Source of the DNA: Streptococcus ovuberis
GTDB taxonomy: Bacteria; Bacillota; Bacilli; Lactobacillales; Streptococcaceae
Length of the DNA stretch: 34,871 nt
Reading direction: 5' to 3'
Assembly (NCBI RefSeq): GCF_012396585.1
Contig: NZ_JAAXPR010000023.1
Span: 1-34,871 of the forward strand
In this document: in pieces, positions 11,954 through 20,200 of the stretch
How positions within the stretch are numbered: the stretch's first letter is position 1
How the letters are laid out: every line of letters starts with the position of its first letter
Notes under the pieces: generated by a model
The model's input: only the letters and a program-made list of their open reading frames with translations
Told to the model about the DNA's origin: nothing
The model's database searches: none
Translations under genes and position numbers: made by a program

Positions 11954-13075
11954 ATGATGGATAAGTACGGGAAGATATTAATAAACAATGCTTCTAAACT
12001 GGATGCTATTATAGCTACGAGTGGTGAAATTACGAGATTGGCAACAGTAATTGTGGATGAGCATAGTCGTGGTGCTACTATCGCTTTGCTTAAAAGAATC
12101 TCTGAAGCTGTCGACAATGAAAAATATAAAATTGAAATTAAGCGAGCAGCACAGGCTGTTAATACCAGTTTGATTGAATTTTATGGTTATTCCACGATTC
12201 AAAGCATATGCCAACCAACTAGAGATGCGGACCAAGATAAGAGAACGCTTGAAGAGTTACTAGATGAATTGAATAATCTTACTGGTTTAGAAAAAGTAAA
12301 GAGTAACGTTCAAGATTTGATAGTATATCAAAAGGTTCAACAGTTACGTAGGAAAAAAAATCTTCACACGACAAAGAGTACCTTACATCTAGCATTTACT
12401 GGTAATCCAGGAACCGGAAAAACTACTGTTGCCAGAATTGTAGGACGAATTTATAAGAAGATTGGTTTGCTTTCAAAGGGGCATTTTGTCGAAGTTTCAA
12501 GAACTGATCTTATCGCAGGGTACCAAGGTCAAACAGCACTTAAGGTTAAAAAAGTCATTGAACAAGCTAAAGGTGGTGTTTTATTTATTGATGAAGCCTA
12601 TAGCATTACAGAAAATGAGCATTCTGATTCTTATGGTAGAGAGTGCTTAACAGAATTAACAAAAGCTTTGGAGGATTATAGAGATGATTTGGTTGTAATC
12701 GTTGCTGGATATACCGAGCCAATGAATAAATTTTTTGAATCAAATCCTGGATTAAAATCGCGTTTCAATACCTTCATAGAATTCGATGACTATAGTTCTG
12801 CAGAGTTGGTCACTATATTGCTTTCCATATGTCAAAGCAATGATTATATTCTAGACGATGAGGCTAAAGAGAAAATTCACTTATATTTTGAAAAGCAAAT
12901 TTCATTGAAGGACGAGAACTTTGCAAATGGTCGGCTGGCAAGAAATTTGTATGACGATTTGATTATGCATCATGCAAGACGAGTGATAAAGATAGATAAT
13001 CCAAGCAGTGCTGATTTATCAACCATTAGAGTCGAGGATTGTAAATTTGAATGTAATGAAGTTGAAGAGAATTGA
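11954..13075 (+). CDS. AAA+ ATPase, CbbX/SpoVK type
   Basis: 373 residues. An uncharacterised helical N-terminal domain (about 1-105) precedes one AAA+ module beginning LTGLEKVKSNVQDL. Walker A is GNPGTGKTT (150-158), Walker B is VLFIDEAYS (209-217), and LKSRFNTFIEF carries the likely arginine finger; a C-terminal lid follows with ANGRLARNLYDDLI. This is the arrangement of the CbbX/SpoVK group, which includes rubisco activases and the ATPase domains of EccA, enzymes that remodel partner proteins in hexamers. ATG occurs at 11954 and 11957. Its partner is presumably the adjacent coiled-coil protein or the HNH-like protein. No secretion (ESX) substrates are nearby, so a type VII role is unlikely. 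Confidence 0.87.
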   Translation: MMDKYGKILINNASKLDAIIATSGEITRLATVIVDEHSRGATIALLKRISEAVDNEKYKIEIKRAAQAVNTSLIEFYGYSTIQSICQPTRDADQDKRTLEELLDELNNLTGLEKVKSNVQDLIVYQKVQQLRRKKNLHTTKSTLHLAFTGNPGTGKTTVARIVGRIYKKIGLLSKGHFVEVSRTDLIAGYQGQTALKVKKVIEQAKGGVLFIDEAYSITENEHSDSYGRECLTELTKALEDYRDDLVVIVAGYTEPMNKFFESNPGLKSRFNTFIEFDDYSSAELVTILLSICQSNDYILDDEAKEKIHLYFEKQISLKDENFANGRLARNLYDDLIMHHARRVIKIDNPSSADLSTIRVEDCKFECNEVEEN

Positions 13076-13157
13076 TGGTTACCTGAAATTCTAATACTAC
13101 TTAAAGAAAGTCTAACAGAGTTCCTTTCCTTCGAGAGTCCCCTGCTGCTTAGGACAA

Positions 13158-13298
13158 ATGGATGTTATTTATATTGTTTATAGTATTGTGTACTTTTTTG
13201 GATTTATTGAAGTTATACGTATATGTCAAGGGAACGATGTTGTTCAATGTATAAATCGGAAGTATTCTACTCTAAATATTCTTAGGAGTTATGGGTAA
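13158..13298 (+). CDS. Possible 46-residue membrane peptide
   Basis: The 373-base gap after the AAA+ gene (13076-13448) contains one plausible small frame. It begins MDVIYIVYSIVYFFGFIEVI, a single hydrophobic helix, followed by a polar tail. AGGA lies only 3 bases before the ATG, which is closer than ideal. Past it, a TTGACA at 13301 has no good -10 partner. I see nothing else in the gap. A small membrane toxin-like peptide is possible, as is a chance frame. Confidence 0.22.
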   Translation: MDVIYIVYSIVYFFGFIEVIRICQGNDVVQCINRKYSTLNILRSYG

Positions 13299-13448
13299 AG
13301 TTGACAAAGCAATCTAATTCAATAGTGTTATTTGGTTAGACGGAGCTGTTAGGTGATAGTGTGCTTGATTCTTTTTTCGTTCAGGGAATCATTCCAAAAT
13401 TATTTTTACGCACTTAATACTGATTATGTTTTTTTAGAAAGATAGCAA

Positions 13449-13961
13449 ATGAAACTTATTCTTGATTTAGGTAATTTATGGGATATGCTATCAGCTTTGG
13501 GGACAATTGGAGCGGTTGTTCTGTCATTATGGCTGGCGAGACGAACTGGGAAGCCAAACCTTTATATTTACTATTGTATGGATGATGACTCAGAGACTGA
13601 TAAAACAACTCATATTTTTGAAATTCTAAATATTGGACAGGTTCCCACAACACTTCTTTATGAAGGCTTATCTTTATACAAACGGATTATTTTTAGTAAA
13701 CAGGTTGAGTTTGATGGCGTATTGGAATGGACTTACAATGAAAAGAATCTGCCGACACATTATTCCAGCACCTTGCGACCTGGCGAAAGCGTCTACCTAA
13801 AAGTTGAAGATAATATAATGAAGAAAGCTATTCAACAGTTAGTCGGCAGGCGGCAACAAGGGAAAGTCTATTTTTATATTGTTGACCATCTTAATAAGTC
13901 GCATTTTGTAGCTGTATCAATTCAAGATATTTTAGAGGAAAATATTTCGGGAGGTCAGTGA
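13449..13961 (+). CDS. Small membrane-anchored protein, unknown
   Basis: 170 residues. One N-terminal membrane segment (about 10-29, MLSALGTIGAVVLSLWLA) is followed by RRTGKPN and a soluble domain with alternating hydrophobic residues suggesting beta strands (FEILNIGQVPTTLLYEG, LRPGESVYLKVED). I recognise no family. The gene ends on TGA that overlaps the ATG of the HNH gene by one base, so the two are co-translated and probably act together. The ribosome site before its ATG is weak. A membrane tether or sensor for the nuclease is a reasonable guess. Confidence 0.7.
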   Translation: MKLILDLGNLWDMLSALGTIGAVVLSLWLARRTGKPNLYIYYCMDDDSETDKTTHIFEILNIGQVPTTLLYEGLSLYKRIIFSKQVEFDGVLEWTYNEKNLPTHYSSTLRPGESVYLKVEDNIMKKAIQQLVGRRQQGKVYFYIVDHLNKSHFVAVSIQDILEENISGGQ

Positions 13962-14488
13962 TGGCTAAATGGCCTAAAATAAGCACAACGATTAACGAGA
14001 TTGCAGATTATTGGACTAATAAAGTTTGCGAGAGTGAACTGAGCGTTGATTGGTCGGAAGCAAGAGAGAGGTGTTGGCGATGTGCCCGTAAAACCAAGCT
14101 AGAACGTTGCCATATTATTCCTCATTCTAGAGGGGGTACAGATAGGCCTTCAAATTTTGTCTTGTTGTGCAAAAGATGCCATCTTGAAAATCCAAATGTT
14201 GTGGATCCAGAGATTATGTGGGATTGGTTGAAGGCCTATAAGGTCTCCTTATATGATACGTTTTGGATTGTACAAGGCTTGGAAGAATATCAAAAAATTT
14301 ATGGTGATTCATTTTTAGATCAGTGTGTAGCAAATGGTGTGATAGATCGTAAGAAAATAGAGGGGCTAGTGGCCTTGAAAATGAGGGGTAGTAGTCATCA
14401 TTTTGGTGAGCCTCATTTTAACAAAGCGACTGTTGCAGGTATTCTTAGAATGATTTACAAGGAAATCATCAAAAATCCCTCAGACTAA
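13961..14488 (+). CDS. HNH endonuclease family protein
   Basis: 175 residues from ATG 13961, chosen because GGGAGG stands 6 bases upstream; a GTG at 13958 is also in frame. The zinc-bound HNH core is clear: CWRC (38-41), then ERCHIIPHSRGG with His51 and His55, NFVLLC, and C70-K-R-C73-H. The C-terminal 100 residues (WDWLKAYKVSLYDTFWIVQG and onward) show no motif I know. HNH proteins of this sort occur in restriction, homing and anti-phage systems. Pairing with a membrane protein inside a mobile island favours a defence or conflict role over housekeeping, but substrate is unknown. Confidence 0.82.
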   Translation: MAKWPKISTTINEIADYWTNKVCESELSVDWSEARERCWRCARKTKLERCHIIPHSRGGTDRPSNFVLLCKRCHLENPNVVDPEIMWDWLKAYKVSLYDTFWIVQGLEEYQKIYGDSFLDQCVANGVIDRKKIEGLVALKMRGSSHHFGEPHFNKATVAGILRMIYKEIIKNPSD

Positions 14489-14664
14489 TTATGACGGTCT
14501 GAAGAGTTTAATGTGATTTTTAGATTATATAGAATTGCGTGTCTCACCAGTGGTAGAAGAAGTGAAGTCAGTTTGCTGTCTTGTCAATAATTGTTATTCC
14601 GTTCCACAGTATCATTCTAAAATCACTTCCCCACCTTTTCGTCTATTAGTATAGAAGTAAGCTC

Positions 14665-14706
14665 TCAGCACACGTGGAGTGTGTTGCTCTGCTCGTAAAA
14701 GCCTAG
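14665..14706 (+). pseudogene. Remnant of an rlmD 3' end (SAHVECVALLVKA-stop)
   Basis: In frame with the stop inside the second repeat copy, the preceding bases encode SAHVECVALLVKA. The intact rlmD ends [15 protein letters not shown] outside the 58-bp repeat has diverged, yet the protein-level match continues and includes the catalytic HVE motif. It is a second, non-identical 3' end of an rlmD-type gene. I infer either the original chromosomal end displaced by integration or the end carried by another element. Confidence 0.7.
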
Positions 14707-14755
14707 AAACCCTAGAACGAAAGCATCTTAAAAAGCCTTGGAGACAAGGCTTTTT
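14698..14755. repeat. Direct repeat copy 2: putative attachment site
   Basis: Matches 8789-8846 at 55 of 58 positions, including the stop codon and the terminator hairpin. Together the two copies bracket a 5.9-kb island without a visible integrase. Directly to its right begins a truncated CHAP-domain coding sequence. Confidence 0.75.
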
Positions 14756-14756
14756 G

Positions 14757-15231
14757 ATGTTTGGTGGGGAAGCACAAAGTGATCCAAAATCTTTAGAAGC
14801 TGTACGAGGAGACCTTTTTGAAAACTCTATTCCAGGAGGTGGTGACGGTATGGGGTATGCCTACGGCCAATGTACTTGAGGCGTCGCAGCTCGTATTAAC
14901 CAACTGGGTCTAAAGCTCAAAGGTAAAAATGGTGAGAAGATTTCAATTATCAGTACCATGTACCATGGGCAATGGCCAAGATTGGGTGCGTACAGCCGCA
15001 AGTCTTGGTGGGGAGACAGGAACAAGTCCACAAGTAGGATCTATTCTTTCCTTTGCGGGAGGAGGACATGGTACACCAGCAGAATACGGTCATGTGGCTT
15101 TTGTGGAGAAAGTCTACCCAGACGGTTCATTTCTTATCTCAGAAACCAACTACAATGGTAATCCCAACTACACCTTCCGAAAATTATCTGGAGTGGATAG
15201 TAGTTTGAGTTTTACTTATACGACGAAATAA
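14757..15231 (+). pseudogene. CHAP-domain cell-wall hydrolase, truncated and inactivated
   Basis: Translation gives an intact-looking CHAP domain once repaired: GYAYGQCT(W)GVAARINQLG, NGQDWVRTAASLGG, GSILSFAGGGHGTPAEYGHVAFVE, FLISETNYNG. The Cys of GQCT and His of YGHVAFVE are the expected catalytic pair. Three defects are visible. The 5' part is missing because the gene begins at the edge of the att-like repeat; the Trp codon after GQCT is TGA (14876-14878); and TACCATG is tandemly duplicated at 14954-14967, shifting the frame. In streptococcal ICEs such CHAP domains end the VirB1-like lysin that opens the wall for conjugation. This copy cannot do that. Confidence 0.85.
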
Positions 15232-15240
15232 GAAAAGGAT

Positions 15241-15333
15241 ATGCTAACAATAATTGGATTTGTTAGCATATTATTTTCGTTTATCGTTGATTATTTTATA
15301 ACAATGTGCTAACATTGTTATAAAGTGTTAGCA
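15241..15333 (+). promoter_or_regulatory. Double inverted-repeat operator of the AbiE operon
   Basis: Two pairs of inverted GCTAACA/TGTTAGC sites lie upstream of the AbiEi start: ATGCTAACAA (15241-15250) with TTGTTAGCAT (15260-15269), and TGCTAACA (15307-15314) with TGTTAGCA (15326-15333). Their half-sites are spaced 19 and 18 bases. A further perfect 11-bp palindrome, TTATAACAATG and CATTGTTATAA (15296-15323), overlaps the second pair. AbiEi proteins are known to repress their own promoter by cooperative binding to two inverted repeats, which fits well. The first pair may also terminate the CHAP remnant. Confidence 0.7.
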
Positions 15334-15354
15334 TATTGTTTTGGAGGTGGTGAT

Positions 15355-15948
15355 ATGGATTTGTTAGAGAAACCCGTTTATAATTATATTAAAAATAATC
15401 ATGGAGTAATAACTTTTCGTGATATGGAAGAGCTTAACTTTTCTTATCAACAACTGAATCAATTAGTCTCAAAAGGGAAAGTGGAATCAATTGAAAGAGG
15501 GATTTATCATCTGCCAGATACCTATATCGATGACTATTTTAGTTTACAGTACCGTTTTCCAAAAGGAATTTATTCCTTAGAAACAGCACTTTGGTTACAT
15601 GGTCTGTCCCTTACCATTCCATTTGAGCCTGTGATGACTTTTCCTTTTGGGACAAATACGAGGCCAATGAAAGAAGCTGGTGTCAAGCCAATTGTTGCTA
15701 GAAAGTATCATGAAATCGGTATGATTAAACTGGAGCGACAGGCTGGACAGTTTATCTCAGTATATGATATGGAACGAACATTAGTGGAGTGTTTGCGAAC
15801 AGCTTATCATGTTGATGTTCAAGTCGTTGCTCCAGCGTTTCAAGCTTACTTTAAAAAAGGAGCTGTGAATTATGCCAAGTTGTACCACTATGCACAACTA
15901 TTTAAAGTCACTGAAAAGCTACAATCTTATGTGGAGGTCTTGTCGTGA
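15355..15948 (+). CDS. abiEi: AbiEi antitoxin/autorepressor
   Basis: 197 residues from ATG 15355, chosen over the upstream in-frame GTG because GGAGGTG precedes it. Length matches streptococcal AbiEi (about 196). The N terminus, MDLLEKPVYNYIKNNHGVITFRDMEE and onward, is a winged-helix DNA-binding domain with GIYHLPDTYIDDYF at its end. The C-terminal domain contains YSLETALWLHGL and DMERTLVECLR, typical of the family. It neutralises AbiEii by a type IV mechanism (no direct toxin contact in the studied system) and represses the operon through the double palindrome upstream. Its stop overlaps the GTG start of abiEii. Confidence 0.88.
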   Translation: MDLLEKPVYNYIKNNHGVITFRDMEELNFSYQQLNQLVSKGKVESIERGIYHLPDTYIDDYFSLQYRFPKGIYSLETALWLHGLSLTIPFEPVMTFPFGTNTRPMKEAGVKPIVARKYHEIGMIKLERQAGQFISVYDMERTLVECLRTAYHVDVQVVAPAFQAYFKKGAVNYAKLYHYAQLFKVTEKLQSYVEVLS

Positions 15949-16787
15949 AATTTTCAAATGCTAATAGCTTCAAAGCGAAGATTAAGAATATCGCAAGAGA
16001 AAAAGGGATACCTGCTCAACAAGTTCAGCAGAACTATTTGATTGAAAAAATCTTAAAACTCATCTCTGAGAGTCGGTATAAAGATTCTTTCATTGTGAAA
16101 GGTGGATTCCTTATCGGACAGATGATTGGTTTAGATAAACGAACAACTATGGATTTAGATGTTACTTTGAAAGGTCAACCTCTTAGCGAGGAAAATATTC
16201 AAACAATCTTCAAAGAAATTGTAAGTCAACCTTCTGAAGGTTTTCAATTTGAAGTTGATATGTTAGAGCCAATTCGACAAGATGATGAATATGGGGGCTT
16301 TACCCTCAAACTCAAGGCGACATTCGATACTCTACGTGAAGTTGTCTTTATTGATATAACAACAGGTGATCGGATAACGCCACGAGAAATTACTTATCAA
16401 TTGCAGTCTGTTTTTTCAGAGAATAAACTAGAAGTTTGGACTTATAATTTAGAAACTGTTCTTGCTGAAAAATTAGAAACGATTATTCGCCGAGGAGCTG
16501 CTTCAACTAGACCTCGTGACCGCTATGACCTCTACACATTGTATCACCTTCGAAAAGATGAGATTGATATCCCAATATTGAAAACTGCTCTAAACAATAC
16601 TGCTAAAAAAAGAGGAAGCTTAGATGTTTTGATAAATTGGGAAAGTCAATTAGAGGTAATCCGTAGCTCTGACTATCAGAATCAACTTTGGTCTCGCTAT
16701 CAAAAATCATTTAGGTATGCCAGTGAAATTAGTTTTGAGGAGTCGGTAGAAGTGGTGGCAATTATTTTAAAACACTTAGGGATTTAG
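15945..16787 (+). CDS. abiEii: AbiEii nucleotidyltransferase toxin
   Basis: 280 residues starting at GTG 15945 in a GTGA overlap with the antitoxin stop. It has the nucleotidyltransferase signature FIVKGGFLIGQMIGLDKRTTMDLDVTL, where the GG and D-x-D residues form the active site. Downstream are ETVLAEKLETIIRRGAASTRPRDRYDLYTLYHL, with the conserved Lys and Arg/Asp cluster. Known AbiEii/MenT-type toxins transfer nucleotides, for example to tRNA ends, and stop growth, which aborts phage infection and stabilises mobile elements. All motifs look intact, so the pair is likely functional even though the surrounding ICE is decayed. Confidence 0.88.
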   Translation: MKFSNANSFKAKIKNIAREKGIPAQQVQQNYLIEKILKLISESRYKDSFIVKGGFLIGQMIGLDKRTTMDLDVTLKGQPLSEENIQTIFKEIVSQPSEGFQFEVDMLEPIRQDDEYGGFTLKLKATFDTLREVVFIDITTGDRITPREITYQLQSVFSENKLEVWTYNLETVLAEKLETIIRRGAASTRPRDRYDLYTLYHLRKDEIDIPILKTALNNTAKKRGSLDVLINWESQLEVIRSSDYQNQLWSRYQKSFRYASEISFEESVEVVAIILKHLGI

Positions 16788-16789
16788 TA

Positions 16790-16876
16790 ATGCATGTTTG
16801 GCCAGGAGAAGCCAAATTCGTAGAAGAAGATATTCTTTATGGCCGGACAAATGAAACAAATAATTTGATGTTATAG
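16790..16876 (+). CDS. Possible 28-residue peptide or gene fragment
   Basis: Begins 2 bases after the abiEii stop (MHVWPGEAKFVEEDILYGRT and onward). The sequence looks protein-like rather than random but matches nothing I know and has no ribosome site of its own. It could be the remains of a deleted gene. The rest of 16877-17040 shows a TATAAT at 16893 without a good -35 and nothing else I can support. Confidence 0.2.
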   Translation: MHVWPGEAKFVEEDILYGRTNETNNLML

Positions 16877-17051
16877 AGTGGCTAAAAAATAGTATAATAC
16901 AAAAGTTTAGTATTACTGATTTTGTAGGCCTTGGGTTCATTGCTTTATAATAATTTTGTAACGATATATATCGATATAAAACCGTCTATTCGACAAATAA
17001 GTAAACTTATTGATGAAAAACAAAGTTAGTGGTAGTATAACTATATCGAAT

Positions 17052-17106
17052 TGGGGCGTGCTAGTCACGTCTGGGAGGGTCTGATGCGTCAGGTCCCCCT
17101 TTTTTT
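17052..17106 (+). terminator. Strong terminator, possibly the 3' end of a small RNA
   Basis: Two stems follow each other: CGTG-ctagt-CACG, then a longer GGGAGG..CTGA-TGCG-TCAG..TCCCCC stem closed by seven T (to 17106). No reading frame ends just before it, since the nearest upstream gene stops about 265 bases earlier. It may end a short transcript starting near 17045 (TATAAC at 17036 as a weak -10), or the abiE message. Confidence 0.55.
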
Positions 17107-17256
17107 ATAAGCAATTTTCAGAGGTTATCGGTAGTGCTACGATAGCTTTTTTCTTTATCCTTCTTTGATGTGATACCAAAATCAAGTCGTCTTTTTTATG
17201 ATGAGGAGAGAGTGACAGATTGTTACTACTTATCAAAAGAAAAGAAGGACTTTTTT

Positions 17257-20200
17257 ATGACCAAACAATGTCATCATCACTTTTTAGTCAATCAGGAAAA
17301 AGCAGAAAAGCATGTCTTCCGTAAAAGTAAGAAGTACCGTACGCTCTGTTCGGTAGCACTTGGAACTATGGTGACAGCGGTTGTTGCTTGGGGTGGCCAA
17401 GTAGCACAAGCTGACGAAGTGGCAGCACCTTCGCAAGATAAAACCGTTCAGTTAACGGAAAATCCTGCGACCAACTTACCAGAAGCTCAGCCAACTCCAG
17501 TTGCTGAACAGACGGATAGCCTTGCCTCAACCGGTCAATCACATGGGGCTATCACGGTTACGGTTCCTCATGATGTTGTGACACAGGCTGTCAATCAAGC
17601 AACTGCTGAAGGAGTTACTACTGTTCAAGACCAACCTATGGACTTGGGAAATACAACTTCTGCGAGTGAGACCAGTAAGCAATTGGATAAGGCGGAAGCG
17701 GATGCTGCTAAGCAGGCTGAAGCCATCACTCAGGTGACCAATACCTATAAAGCAGATAAAGCCACCTATGAACAAGATAAAACTCGTGTTGAACAAGGGA
17801 ATGCTGCGTTGGCTGCTAGTCATAAAGACGCCACTCAAGCAGGAAAGGCCTTGAACCATTCAGTGGATAGCACAGTTTCAAAAATCAAAGGCCAAGATCA
17901 GTCGGCTAATGTGACGGTTACTACTCAAACCGTAACATCAGGAGATGGTTCAACGGTTTCAGGCTATCAGGATTATACCTCTGCGGTAGCTGCTATTGAT
18001 AAGCAAAATAAGGACAATCTATCTGAATACGAATCAAAGAAAAAAGATGCAGATGCCATTGTCGCAAAGAACTTAGTGACTCAAAAGGAAAATGAAGCGG
18101 GTCTTGCTAAAGCAAAGGCTGATAATGAAGCAATTGATAAACGCAATCAAGCCGGACAAAAAGCAGTGGATGATGAAAACAAGGCAGGTCAAGCTGCTGT
18201 TGATACCTTTAATAAAGACCAACAGAAATTAGTCACAGACCGTGAAGCTGAGATTGCTGCTATCACGAAACGTAATAAGGAAAAAGAAGAAGCTGCCAAG
18301 ACAGAAAATGCTACCATTGACGCCTATAACACCAAGGAAATGGAGCGTTATAAACGTGATTTAGCTGAAATTTCAAAAGGTGAGGAAGGCTATATCTCTC
18401 AAGCTCTTGCTCAGGCTTTAAACTTGAACAATGGAGAACCTCAAGCCCGTCATTCCGCTGATACCAGAAATCCTAATCGTATCATTGCAAAAGGTGACGC
18501 TATGCTTGGTGGGTATTCTAAGATCCTTGATTCGACAGGATTCTTTGTCTATGACACCTTTAAAACAGGAGAAACCCTTTCCTTTACCTATCAAAATCTT
18601 CAAAATGCTCGCTTTGATGGTAAGAAAATCACAAAAGTAGCCTATGACATTACAAACCTTGTTTCTCCAGCTGAAACTAATGCCGTGCAGTTAGTCGTAC
18701 CAAATGACCCAACAGAAGGCTTTATCGCCTACCGTAATGATGGGACAGGCAATTGGCGAACAGACAAGATGGAGTTTCGTGTCAAGGCCAAGTATTTCTT
18801 AGAAGATGGCTCTCAAGTGAGCTTCACCAAGGAAAAACCAGGTGTCTTTACTCATTCCTCACTCAACCACAATGACATCGGTTTAGAGTATGTAAAAGAC
18901 ACATCAGGTAAGTTCGTTCCTATCAATGGCTCAACCATTCAAGTGACTAACGAAGGTTTGGCTCGTTCACTCGGGTCAAACCGTGCCAGTGATTTAAAGC
19001 TTCCTGAAGAATGGGATACGTCATATAGTAAGTATGCCTATAAGGGAGCAATTGTCTCAACGGTTACATCAGGCAACACTTATACAGTGACCTTTGGTCA
19101 AGGGGATATGCCCCAAAATGTTGGTCTCTCTTATTGGTTTGCCTTAAATACCCTACCAGTTGCACGGACGGTCAAACCTTATAGTCCAAAACCACATGTG
19201 ACACCAAAGTTAGAGCCAATTCCAGAACCGATTAAGGTTGTGCCAAAAACCTTTACCCCAAAGACTTTTACCCCAGAGCCACCTGTGAGCTTTAAGGAAA
19301 AACCATTAGAGAAAGTCACTCAGCCTAGCCTAACACTTACCAAGGTCACCTTGCCTAAAGACCCTACGCCAGAACCGTTACCAAAAGCACCACAAGTGCC
19401 AACGGTTCATTATCACGACTATCGTCTGACAACGACTCCTGAAATTGTTAAGGAAGTTACCAATACCGACCAAGTGAACCTTCATGACAAAACGGTCGCA
19501 AAAGATTCAACGGTCATTTACCCTTTAACCGTAGACGCTTTTTCTCCAAATCGAGCCAAAACCACAAGCCTCACCTTTGAAGATTACCTTCCAGCAGGCT
19601 ATGCCTTTGACAAAGAAAAAACGCAGGCAGAAAATGGAAATTACACCCTCAGCTTTGATGCTGTTAAGAACTTTGTTACCTTGACCGCAAAGGAAGCCTT
19701 GCTTCAAGAGGTCAACCAAGCCCTCACCAAGTCTTATCAGCTGGTGGCTCCGAAACTTTACGGTAGCCTTCAAAACGATGGGGCAACCTATTCCAACAGT
19801 TATCAGCTCCTAATCAATAAGGGAACCCCAAATGCCTATACAGTGACTTCCAATGTCGTGACAGTGCGTACGCCTGGTGATGGAACGACCACTAGTCGTA
19901 TTGAGCCGCAGAAGAAAAATGAAAATGAAGATGGTGTGGTCATTAACGATACGGTAGTGGCTTTAGTAACAACTAATCATTACCGTTTGACCTGGGATTT
20001 TGATCAATATAAAGGCGATAGGTCTTCTAAAGAGACAATTGCTCGTGGTTTCTTCTTTGTAGATGACTACCCAGAAGAAGTGTTGGACTTAGTAGACAAG
20101 GGAACAGGTATCACCACTCCTGATGGCAAAGCCGTATCAGGGATTACTGTTAAGGCTTATGCGTCGCTGTCGGAAGCTCCTAAAGACCTTCAAGATAAAC

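Noticed and set aside
11954..13075. AAA+ protein as a type VII secretion EccA
   Set aside because: It has the related ATPase fold, but no TPR domain of EccA kind and no WXG100, EssC or LXG genes nearby.
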